DNA of 64,000 nucleotides from Fibrisoma limi BUZ 3. Lineage in GTDB: Bacteria; Bacteroidota; Bacteroidia; Cytophagales; Spirosomataceae. Of this stretch, positions 53,137 through 60,354 are shown in pieces. The stretch lies in assembly GCF_000296815.2 (NCBI RefSeq), contig NZ_CAIT01000005.1:124001-188000 (forward strand), in the 5' to 3' direction. The position numbers and the translations under genes are program-made. The notes below the pieces were generated by a model, which saw nothing but the letters and a program-made list of their open reading frames with translations, ran no database searches and was not told the origin of the DNA. Numbering within the stretch: the first letter of the stretch is position 1; every line of letters starts with the position of its first letter.

Positions 53137-53867
53137 TGATGAGCGAGTCAGTCGCTTTGGTGTTACTCCATGGTCATGGCGTAGATGCTTCCATCTGGGA
53201 CGGCATCTACGCCGGTTTGTCTACAGATGCGCGGGTGCTGCGACCGGATTTTTCGCGGCTCACAAACCACAGTACGATCGAAGCCTACGCTGAAGATCTG
53301 TACGGCCGGTTGCAGAATGGTCAGGTGGATAAATGTGCTGTGATTGGGCACTCGATGGGCGGCTACATTGCCCTGGCGTTCGCTGAAAAATACCCGGATA
53401 TGATTCAGGGACTTGGCCTGTTTCACTCCACGGCTTTCGCTGATGATGAACCGAAGAAAGAGCAACGGCGACAAGTGATTCGGAAACTGGACGAGGATGG
53501 TACGCGCTCATTTCTGGAAACGGCGATACCGAACATGTTTGCGCCGGATAACCGGGATGCGATGAGCGAAAAGGTTCATGCGTTAATCGAGCTCAATAGT
53601 GTGATACCGCCCCAGGCTCTGCAGGCTGGTATTCGGGCTATGTTGTCGCGGCCGGATCGGACCCACGTACTGAAGAATGCTGCCTACCCGGTACTGATCG
53701 TTACCGGCCAGCATGATCAGATTGTGCCGCCCGAGAAAAGCCATGAACTGGCCGAAATGGCGGCCGATACGGAGCTTGTTGTGCTCGATGCGTCCGGGCA
53801 CCTGGGCATGATCGAGGAACCAGAGCAGGCACAGGCGGCCATTCGGCAGTTTGTCGACCGTCTGTAA
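53136..53867 (+). CDS. Alpha/beta-hydrolase fold protein
   Basis: A 243-residue hydrolase. The first strand leads to VLLHGHGVDASIWDG (oxyanion HG), the nucleophile elbow is IGHSMGGYIALAFA with the catalytic Ser, the acid is in VLIVTGQHDQIVPP and the catalytic His in DASGHLGMIEEPE. No signal peptide. It resembles the 3-oxoadipate enol-lactonase/esterase group, but substrate is unknown. Its start overlaps the stop of the lipoprotein gene (53136 or the ATG at 53139), so the two are translated together; a terminator follows. Confidence 0.92.
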   Translation: MMSESVALVLLHGHGVDASIWDGIYAGLSTDARVLRPDFSRLTNHSTIEAYAEDLYGRLQNGQVDKCAVIGHSMGGYIALAFAEKYPDMIQGLGLFHSTAFADDEPKKEQRRQVIRKLDEDGTRSFLETAIPNMFAPDNRDAMSEKVHALIELNSVIPPQALQAGIRAMLSRPDRTHVLKNAAYPVLIVTGQHDQIVPPEKSHELAEMAADTELVVLDASGHLGMIEEPEQAQAAIRQFVDRL

Positions 53868-53893
53868 TACGATACGTTTTCAAAAATGATAAT

Positions 53894-53925
53894 AAAGGAG
53901 GCAAATCGCTTCCTTTTTGTTTTTT
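53894..53925 (+). terminator. Probable intrinsic terminator after the alpha/beta-hydrolase gene
   Basis: A 9-bp stem (53894-53902 with 53908-53916, one G.T pair) closes a 5-base loop and enters a T-rich tract. Confidence 0.75.
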
Positions 53926-54037
53926 AAAGGGGTTTTCACTTGATAATCCGTAAACTTGCACCCAGTTTAATGAATTCCGTTTGCTATCCGCAGTGCAGAA
54001 GGGGTAGCAACGTGCGTAGCAGTAATCTACTCCTCTC

Positions 54038-55180
54038 ATGGCAGAGCTTTTTAACGTTTATCCGCTGTACGATATTGAACCTGTTCGGGCACAGGGCAGC
54101 TATTTGTGGGACACTAAAGGCGACCGGTACCTCGATCTCTACGGCGGTCATGCGGTAATTTCGGTGGGGCATACGCACCCGCGCTACGTGCAGGCGCTGA
54201 CCGATCAGCTTAACCGTATTTCATTTTATTCCAATTCCGTACGTATTCCGCAGCAGCAGGAACTGGCCGATAAGCTAGGGGCTATGTGTGGTCATCCGGA
54301 TTTTGCGCTGTTTTTGTGTAACTCCGGTGCTGAGGCAAACGAAAATGCTCTAAAACTGGCGTCGTTTCATAATGGTCGTACGCAGGTTGTTGCGTTTCGG
54401 AAGTCGTTTCATGGCCGAACCGCCGGAGCCGTTGCCGCTACCGACAATCCGGCCATCGTAGCGCCGGTTAACTACAATCAGCACGTTACGTTCCTGCCGT
54501 ACAATGACTCTGCTGCCGCTCTGGTCGGCATTACGGATCAGACCTGCGCCGTAATTGTCGAAGGGATTCAGGGAGTGGGAGGGATTCACGTTGCCACCGA
54601 CGAGTTTTTGCAAACACTACGTCGGCGCTGCGACGAAACCGGAGCGGTGCTGATCCTCGATGGCGTGCAGTGTGGCTACGGTCGGTCAGGTCGGTTTTTC
54701 TCCCACCAGTTCAGCGGTATCGAACCGGATCTTATCACCACCGCGAAGGGTATGGGCAATGGCTTTCCGATCGGGGGCGTACTGATTTCGCCGAAGTTCA
54801 AGGCGTCGTTCGGGCTGCTGGGTACTACGTTCGGCGGCAATCACCTGGCCTGTACGGCGGCTATTGCGGTACTGGACATCATGAAAGACGAGGGCTTACT
54901 CGACAACGCGGTCCGCATGGGCGATTACCTGATGAACGGTATCCAGCAGATTGGCGGGTATAAGGAGCTGCGTGGCCGGGGGCTGATGATTGGCATCGAA
55001 TATGATTTCCCTGTTGAACCGCTGCGGAAATCACTGCTGGTCGATCACCGGATGTTCACGGGCGTAGCCGGTAAGCATACCATCCGGTTATTGCCGTCAC
55101 TAGCGATCGGCGTCGACGAAGCGGACCTGTTTCTGGAAGCACTGGAGAGATGTTTAAACGCAGAGCGCGCTGAGCTGTAA
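54038..55180 (+). CDS. argD: N-acyl-ornithine aminotransferase (ArgD type)
   Basis: A 380-residue class III PLP aminotransferase: GSYLWDTKGDRYLDLYGGHA at the N-terminus, CNSGAEANENALKLA, SFHGRTAGA, LDGVQCGYGRSG, and the PLP lysine in TTAKGMGNGFPIGG. It makes N-acetyl- (or N-succinyl-) ornithine from the semialdehyde in arginine synthesis. It is first of argD-(nuclease)-argF'-argB. A TAAACTTG at 53951-53958 is one base off the -7 consensus. The last codons (NAERAEL) are made by the left arm of the CGCAGAG repeat, so the C-terminus was shaped by that element. Confidence 0.92.
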   Translation: MAELFNVYPLYDIEPVRAQGSYLWDTKGDRYLDLYGGHAVISVGHTHPRYVQALTDQLNRISFYSNSVRIPQQQELADKLGAMCGHPDFALFLCNSGAEANENALKLASFHNGRTQVVAFRKSFHGRTAGAVAATDNPAIVAPVNYNQHVTFLPYNDSAAALVGITDQTCAVIVEGIQGVGGIHVATDEFLQTLRRRCDETGAVLILDGVQCGYGRSGRFFSHQFSGIEPDLITTAKGMGNGFPIGGVLISPKFKASFGLLGTTFGGNHLACTAAIAVLDIMKDEGLLDNAVRMGDYLMNGIQQIGGYKELRGRGLMIGIEYDFPVEPLRKSLLVDHRMFTGVAGKHTIRLLPSLAIGVDEADLFLEALERCLNAERAEL

Positions 55181-55189
55181 CGCAGAGTT
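55154..55189. repeat. Left CGCAGAG repeat beside the GxxExxY gene
   Basis: TTAAACGCAGAG at 55154-55165 and CGCAGAGTT at 55181-55189 recur inverted and in mirror order at 55606-55617 and 55584-55592. This arm overlaps the end of argD and ends 9 bases before the nuclease start. Confidence 0.75.
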
Positions 55190-55198
55190 TATGGAGGA

Positions 55199-55576
55199 AT
55201 GAGAGAAAATGAGATTACTGAGGAATTCATTGGTTGTGCAATGCGTGTTCATCGTAAACTTGGTCCGGGACTCCTTGAATCCGTTTATGAAGAATGTATT
55301 GCTTATGAGTTGACGAAGTCAGGATTATTTTTCGAGCGACAAAAGGCTTTGCCTGTTATTTACGAGACTATAAAGCTTGAGGCTGGATATCGTGTTGACT
55401 TCATGCTTGAGCGGAAAGTGATTATAGAGTTAAAAGCTGTAGAGATTTTAAATGACGTGCATCTGGCTCAATTAATGACCTATTTGAGGTTGGCAGACTG
55501 TCGACTTGGGTTACTCATCAATTTTAACGTTACACTGCTTCGGCAAGGAATTCGACGCGTTGCTAATAATCTTTAA
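55199..55576 (+). CDS. GxxExxY protein, PD-(D/E)XK nuclease-like
   Basis: A 125-residue protein with the family motif Gly24-x2-Glu27-x2-Tyr30 (GPGLLESVYEECIAYEL) and a nuclease-like core, Asp67 in YRVDFML and Glu77-Leu-Lys79 in VIIELKAV, followed by LAQLMTYLRL. The family is related to PD-(D/E)XK nucleases; no role is established. It splits the arginine operon, is flanked by inverted CGCAGAG repeats, and is A+T-rich: two sampled 60-base lines count 42-43% G+C against 58% in a line of argD. GGAGG lies 1-2 bases before the ATG. It looks like an acquired cassette. Confidence 0.9.
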   Translation: MRENEITEEFIGCAMRVHRKLGPGLLESVYEECIAYELTKSGLFFERQKALPVIYETIKLEAGYRVDFMLERKVIIELKAVEILNDVHLAQLMTYLRLADCRLGLLINFNVTLLRQGIRRVANNL

Positions 55577-55583
55577 CTCTGTG

Positions 55584-55617
55584 AACTCTGCGCAGCCCTC
55601 TGTTCCTCTGCGTTTAA
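55584..55617. repeat. Right CGCAGAG repeat beside the GxxExxY gene
   Basis: AACTCTGCG at 55584-55592 and CTCTGCGTTTAA at 55606-55617 are the reverse complements of the left arm's two blocks in mirrored order. It begins 7 bases after the nuclease stop and ends 6 bases before argF'. Confidence 0.75.
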
Positions 55618-55623
55618 GAAACA

Positions 55624-56571
55624 ATGACGAATTTTATCTCCCTCGCTGACGTCGCTGATATCGACGCCCTTATTCAGTCCGGCCGCGACGCCAAAGCTAA
55701 TCCCTTCGCTGATCAGCACCTCGGTCATAACAAAACCATCGGTCTGATCTTCTTTAACTCCAGTCTTCGCACCCGACTGAGCACCCAGAAGGCCGCCCAG
55801 AATCTCGGCCTGAACGTAATGGTTATGAATGTCGGCCAGGATAGCTGGGGGCTCGAAATGGAAGACGGCACGATCATGAACGGCGATAAGGCGGAGCACG
55901 TCAAGGAAGCAGCCGCCGTAATGGGAAGGTACTGCAACATACTGGGCATCAGGGCGTTTGCGGGCTTACAGGATCGCGATAAAGACTACAGCGAACAGGT
56001 GATGAATCAGTTCAAAAAATACGCGGCTGTCCCCATTATCAACCTCGAATCAGCGACGCGTCACCCCCTCCAGTCGCTGGCCGATTGCATAACCATTGAA
56101 GAGTTCAAGCCGGTGCCTCGCCCTAAAGTGGTCCTTACCTGGCTACCCCATTTTAAGCCGCTGCCACAGGCCGTGGCCAACTCATTCTGCGAATGGATGA
56201 ACCAGCGCGATGTCGACTTCGTGGTGACCCACCCGGAGGGGTATGATCTGGCACCGGAGTTTGTGGGTAACGCTCGTGTGACGCACAACCAGGACGAAGC
56301 CTTTGACGGAGCCGACTTCATTTACGGAAAAAACTGGTCATCGTACATTCGCTACGGCAAAGTGTTGACCCAGGACTCGTCGTGGATGGTAACGGGCGAG
56401 AAAATGAAACTCACCAACAACGGTAAATTCATGCATTGCCTGCCCGTTCGCCGGAACGTGAAGGTATCCGATGAGGTACTGGATAGTCCGCAGTCAATCG
56501 TGATCGAACAGGCTGCCAACCGCGAATGGTCCGCCCAGGCCGTATTGAAAGCAATTCTCAATAATCTTTAA
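55624..56571 (+). CDS. argF': N-acyl-L-ornithine carbamoyltransferase (ArgF'-type)
   Basis: A 315-residue transcarbamylase. The carbamoyl-phosphate site is FFNSSLRTRLSTQKAAQ at 43-59, the ornithine-side signature is HCLPVRRNVKVSDEVLDS, and the long WGLEMEDGTIMNGDKAEHVK loop at 75-94 marks the acetyl-/succinyl-ornithine type, used in Bacteroidota and Xanthomonads in place of ordinary OTCase. Position 90 is Ala; as I recall, Pro favours succinyl- and Glu acetyl-ornithine there, so the acyl group is unclear. It sits between the nuclease gene and argB. Confidence 0.9.
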   Translation: MTNFISLADVADIDALIQSGRDAKANPFADQHLGHNKTIGLIFFNSSLRTRLSTQKAAQNLGLNVMVMNVGQDSWGLEMEDGTIMNGDKAEHVKEAAAVMGRYCNILGIRAFAGLQDRDKDYSEQVMNQFKKYAAVPIINLESATRHPLQSLADCITIEEFKPVPRPKVVLTWLPHFKPLPQAVANSFCEWMNQRDVDFVVTHPEGYDLAPEFVGNARVTHNQDEAFDGADFIYGKNWSSYIRYGKVLTQDSSWMVTGEKMKLTNNGKFMHCLPVRRNVKVSDEVLDSPQSIVIEQAANREWSAQAVLKAILNNL

Positions 56572-56649
56572 CCGCAAAGACGCAAAGGAGACGCTAAGAA
56601 CACTAAGAATCTTTGCGCACTTTGCGATACCCTTTGCGTCTTTGCGGTT
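56570..56649. repeat. Perfect 19-bp inverted repeat between argF' and argB
   Basis: AACCGCAAAGACGCAAAGG at 56570-56588 has its exact reverse complement at 56631-56649. The 42-base centre carries more CTTTGCG/CTAAGAA units. The left arm begins at the argF' stop codon and the right arm ends 10 bases before the argB ATG. It is of the same CGCAAAG/CGCAGAG style as the repeats around the nuclease gene, but encloses no gene. Confidence 0.88.
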
Positions 56650-56659
56650 GAACTTCTAC

Positions 56660-57463
56660 ATGAACAACCTCACAGTTATTAAAATAGGGGGAAACGTCAT
56701 CGACAACCCCAATGCCCTAAACCGCTTCCTGACCGACTTTGCAAAGCTTCTCGGCGATACGATCCTGATCCACGGGGGCGGAAAAATTGCTACCCAGGTT
56801 GCCGAAAAACTGGGCGTGCAGACTACCATGGTCGATGGTCGACGAATTACTGATCAGGCCATGCTGGATGTCGTAACGATGGTGTACGGAGGCCTGGTAA
56901 ACAAGCAGATCGTAGCGAAACTACAAGCCCTGGATATTAATGCGATCGGGTTGACCGGCGCAGATGCCAATATCATTCTGGCGCAGAAACGCCCGGTCAA
57001 GGATATCGATTACGGCTTTGTCGGCGATATAATAGAAGTGGATTCCGGTCGTCTTCAATCGTTTCTGCATCAGGAATTAACCCCTGTGATTGCTCCCCTG
57101 ACTCATGATGGAGCTGGTAACATGCTGAACACCAATGCTGACACGATGGCCTCAGCAGTTGCCGTTGATATGAGCCGTCATAAGGCCGTAACGCTCGTGT
57201 ATTGCTTTGAGAAGAAAGGCGTACTGTCGGACCCTACCAACGATGATAGTGTTATTCGGGAACTGACACCAGCGTTATATACGGAGTATAAAACGGCCGG
57301 TACGATCAACAAAGGTATGATTCCGAAACTGGATAATGCTTTCAATGCCCTCCGGAATGGTGTTGAACGGGTGGTCATCTGCCATGCCGACGAAGTGGCT
57401 ATGGCACTGCAGGAGGGAGCCGGAACGACGCTTCGGGTTGCGGCAAACCAGCCGGAAAGCTAG
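56660..57463 (+). CDS. argB: N-acyl-L-glutamate kinase (ArgB)
   Basis: A 267-residue amino-acid kinase: VIKIGGNVID at the N-terminus, LIHGGGKIATQVAEKLG (phosphate and acyl-glutamate binding), GLTGADANIILAQKR, APLTHDGAGNMLNTNADTMASAVA and AGTINKGMIPKLDNAFNAL. It phosphorylates N-acetyl- (or N-succinyl-) glutamate in the second step of arginine synthesis. I start at 56660 (MNNLTVIKIGG); the earlier in-frame start lies inside the hairpin repeat. It is last gene of the operon, meeting a convergent gene after 11 bases. Confidence 0.93.
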   Translation: MNNLTVIKIGGNVIDNPNALNRFLTDFAKLLGDTILIHGGGKIATQVAEKLGVQTTMVDGRRITDQAMLDVVTMVYGGLVNKQIVAKLQALDINAIGLTGADANIILAQKRPVKDIDYGFVGDIIEVDSGRLQSFLHQELTPVIAPLTHDGAGNMLNTNADTMASAVAVDMSRHKAVTLVYCFEKKGVLSDPTNDDSVIRELTPALYTEYKTAGTINKGMIPKLDNAFNALRNGVERVVICHADEVAMALQEGAGTTLRVAANQPES

Positions 57464-57474
57464 CCGCGCTGGGC

Positions 57475-58005
57475 TTATTTTTCGGCCAGCAGGTTCACAA
57501 CGCGCCGAACACCCATGAACCGGCGCTGGTAGTAGCTGGCGTGGAGGTAATCGTAACGAACGCCCCCGTTCCAGGCGGAGTGAATGAATTTGATACGGTC
57601 ACCGATTACCTCAGTGATCAGGCCAACATGACCGATGCGGCTACCCCCGGCGCTGTGTCCTTTAAAGAAAATCAGGTCGCCGGGCTGCGCTTCTTCCTGA
57701 TCAATCTCGACACCCACATTACCCTGAGCTGCGCTGGAGTGGGGGAGAGTAATACCAAATCGATTAAAACAGAAACGGGTAAAGCCTGAACAGTCGAAGC
57801 CGTTGCGGGGGGAGGTGCCGCCGGAGCGATACCGCGCCGACAGGTGTTGCTTGGCAAAGTGAATCAGATTGCTGACAAGGGGAATCTGATCGTAAAAAGA
57901 AGTGGTAGTGGTGGTGAGATCGGATTGAGGTACGGTGGGTACGGTTTGGGCTTGAATCATGCCAAACGAGACAGTACAAAATACTGTCAGGAGCACTTTT
58001 CTCAT
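57475..58005 (-). CDS. Secreted NlpC/P60 family cell-wall peptidase
   Basis: A 176-residue protein with a signal peptide ending near GMIQAQ. The NlpC/P60 domain (about 50-170) holds the catalytic Cys in GFDCSGFTRFCF, His in RIGHVGLITEV and a second His in IKFIHSAWNGG. Such enzymes cut peptide stems of peptidoglycan. There is no separate targeting domain. Promoter boxes lie in the A+T-rich gap before it. It converges on argB. Confidence 0.93.
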   Translation of the reverse strand: MRKVLLTVFCTVSFGMIQAQTVPTVPQSDLTTTTTSFYDQIPLVSNLIHFAKQHLSARYRSGGTSPRNGFDCSGFTRFCFNRFGITLPHSSAAQGNVGVEIDQEEAQPGDLIFFKGHSAGGSRIGHVGLITEVIGDRIKFIHSAWNGGVRYDYLHASYYQRRFMGVRRVVNLLAEK

Positions 58006-58038
58006 CAGAAACGTAGGTTAAGTACAAGTCCTTTGAGA

Positions 58039-58070
58039 TAAAGATAGAGGTGGCTGGCAAGAACACAAAA
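58039..58070 (-). promoter_or_regulatory. Promoter of the NlpC/P60 gene
   Basis: On the minus strand TTTTG (58066-58070) is followed after 19 bases by TATCTTTA (58039-58046), one base off TAnnTTTG, at the spacing usual in this phylum. A short palindrome of ACACAAAA type at 58064-58080 overlaps the upstream box. Confidence 0.5.
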
Positions 58071-58239
58071 TTTTTGTGTATTTTTTTCTACACTATTGTT
58101 TTGCGCTGGACGTGCCAAAAAATGTTACCGATTGATAATTAACCCGCTACGAATTATAAATTATACGTTGGCTATAAAAATTTTAATGATATGTGTCTAA
58201 AAAATTCAATTTATGTACAAATAGTGTTAGGTGCTGATA

Positions 58240-59283
58240 TTAATTAGCTGCTACCAGGCCAATTTGCTGGGAATGCCGAATTGCTTCATCGCTATGCGTG
58301 AAATAACAGCAGGAAACGCCAGCGGCTTCGATCTGATCGATAAAGGTTTGAGTTTGAGCCTGATGAGCTGCATGCACCCGGCGCAGGTAAACACAGATTA
58401 TCTGGTTTGGAAAATGCCCTACGAGTGAAGCATAGATAGCCGGGTCCTCCTGCGTGTCGTCGCCTAATAGAATGAATTTAAGGTGAGGGTATATTTCCAG
58501 CAGACGAGCAATGCGCGTAAACTTTGTAGTATGTTTATTCTGCCCGCTTTTTAAAACCTGATGCAGCCGTTTTAGTTGATTGAGTAAATAAATGCCTTTT
58601 GGTAAACCGTTTTCCCTGGAAAATGTCATGATATACTCGTAGAGATTCCATTCGCTACTCGAGACGTAGAAGAAGGCATTGGGAGCGTGTTGCTCCGTAC
58701 CGGCATAAGCAAGCAATTGATAGTGTCTGACTACATCCTTGAAGGGCTGACGACTGTAGGCATTCTGCGTCAGGAGAACCTTCAGCCGTTTCAGGACGGT
58801 GGCCGAATGCGAAATGAGGAACGTATCGTCAATGTCGGAGACGCAGGCATACTGCGTTGGATGCGGGACGTATACCTGGCCGATGCCAGAAGCTAGTATC
58901 GTGTCGTTTGGAGTAGGGCCAGTCATAAGCGCTACGTCAAGCTGGTGCCATCCAGGAGGAAAAGGGATATCCGGTGTGTATTGCAATCGAAAAAAGCCAT
59001 CTTTGTCCGTTCTAACCTGAATAGGAGCGTCAGTGATTTGACCAAGCAGTTGAACCGTTGCGTTGCTATACGATCGGGTAATGAACAGGCGAAGCAGCGC
59101 AAAGGTGTTGGCCAGTACGTTGCGTCGGGTGGTGGTGAATTTAAGCGGACTTATGTTCAGGACGTGGCCCTGTATGATAAGCAGATCGGGCCGGCCATAC
59201 CCATGGTATACCTTAACGGTTGGTTCGTTGGTAATGCCTAGCCACCTGAACAATGTTCGCTTCCAACTGCTGGTTCGTTGCAT
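58240..59283 (-). CDS. App1-type phosphatidate phosphatase (DUF2183-like HAD protein)
   Basis: A 347-residue protein. The N-terminal part has KVYHGYGRPDLLIIQGHVL, then a beta domain, and the C-terminal part the App1 catalytic domain with the HAD signature SDIDDTFLISHS, the middle SSSEWNLYEYIMTF and the late FILLGDDTQEDPAIYASLV. Yeast App1 turns phosphatidate into diacylglycerol. I use the ATG at 59283; earlier starts at 59379 and 59406 would overlap the divergent lipid-kinase gene. Codons are more A+T-rich than in neighbours. The 234-base gap downstream is A+T-rich with no gene. Confidence 0.88.
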   Translation of the reverse strand: MQRTSSWKRTLFRWLGITNEPTVKVYHGYGRPDLLIIQGHVLNISPLKFTTTRRNVLANTFALLRLFITRSYSNATVQLLGQITDAPIQVRTDKDGFFRLQYTPDIPFPPGWHQLDVALMTGPTPNDTILASGIGQVYVPHPTQYACVSDIDDTFLISHSATVLKRLKVLLTQNAYSRQPFKDVVRHYQLLAYAGTEQHAPNAFFYVSSSEWNLYEYIMTFSRENGLPKGIYLLNQLKRLHQVLKSGQNKHTTKFTRIARLLEIYPHLKFILLGDDTQEDPAIYASLVGHFPNQIICVYLRRVHAAHQAQTQTFIDQIEAAGVSCCYFTHSDEAIRHSQQIGLVAAN

Positions 59284-59359
59284 CGTTTCTAGAGTACTAT
59301 CTATTGTAATACGGTCTAAAGCCGGTTTACACTCACTTAACTGTTGATCTGAAAATAAG

Positions 59360-60250
59360 TTGAAATTTCTATTTGCCATCAATCCGGTATCAGGAGGGGT
59401 TGCCAAGGCCGGTTGGGAAGATGGGATCAGGGCCTATTTCAGCGAATCAGTTCACGAAGCTGATCTGATGCAGTTGACGGGCGAAGACGATGATGTTCGG
59501 CTCCGGGAACGGATAGAGCAACTCAGGCCCGACTGTGTGGTGGCGGTTGGGGGCGACGGAACCGTCAAGCTGGTTGCTGAACAACTGCTCAAAACAACAA
59601 CGCCCTTAGGCATACTTCCGGCCGGTTCGGCGAACGGTATGGCCCGGGAACTGAGTCTCCCGTCGCGCCTGGAGGACTGTCTGGACGTAATTGTGAACGG
59701 TCAGGCGCGCCCGATCGACGTCATTGCCATCAACGGAAACAACATCTGTCTGCACTTGAGCGATATTGGCCTGAACGCGCGTCTGGTACGCTACTACCAG
59801 CGTAATAACTGGCGCGGCCAACTGGGTTACGCCCGGGGCGTGATTCGGGTGCTGCTGCGGAAGCGACTGCTCACGGTACAGATCCGGACCGAGCAGCAGG
59901 TGCTGAACCGGAATGCGTTCATGGTTGTGCTGGCCAACGCCCGAATGTACGGAACTGGTGCCATCATCAACCCTGAGGGCAATGTGGCCGACGGACGGTT
60001 TGAAGTGGTGGTGTTACGTCGAATTTCATTCTGGGAGTTTTTGAAAATGTTCTGGCGGTACCGGCCCTTCGACTCCTCGAAAACCGAAATCTTCTCGGCT
60101 ACGTCGGTTTGCATCGAAACGCGCCGGAAGGTTTATTTTCAGGTAGATGGCGAATACATGGGGCGGGTAGCCCGGATTGACGCCGAGATCCAGCCTGGTC
60201 AACTGATGGTTATGCTGCCCCAGACCGCCGATGGCGGGACGGTGCTTTGA
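59360..60250 (+). CDS. Diacylglycerol kinase family (DagK/YegS-like) lipid kinase
   Basis: A 296-residue protein with the lipid kinase start FLFAINPVSGG, the nucleotide motif VAVGGDGTVKLVAE, LPAGSANGMARELSL and a C-terminal beta domain with VDGEYMGRVARID. It begins with TTG, since the family's first strand follows at once and no ATG is nearby upstream. It phosphorylates diacylglycerol, sphingoid bases or related lipids. It is divergent from the App1-type phosphatase, an enzyme that runs the reverse reaction. Confidence 0.92.
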   Translation: MKFLFAINPVSGGVAKAGWEDGIRAYFSESVHEADLMQLTGEDDDVRLRERIEQLRPDCVVAVGGDGTVKLVAEQLLKTTTPLGILPAGSANGMARELSLPSRLEDCLDVIVNGQARPIDVIAINGNNICLHLSDIGLNARLVRYYQRNNWRGQLGYARGVIRVLLRKRLLTVQIRTEQQVLNRNAFMVVLANARMYGTGAIINPEGNVADGRFEVVVLRRISFWEFLKMFWRYRPFDSSKTEIFSATSVCIETRRKVYFQVDGEYMGRVARIDAEIQPGQLMVMLPQTADGGTVL

Positions 60251-60354
60251 CTAACCAGTCATGTGACAAAATTTTCATGATAAACTGTTACTTTGCCGGC
60301 GTGAAGGTTGCCTTGATGGTTATCCGGTTAATTTATAGTTTAATTTATTGAAGT

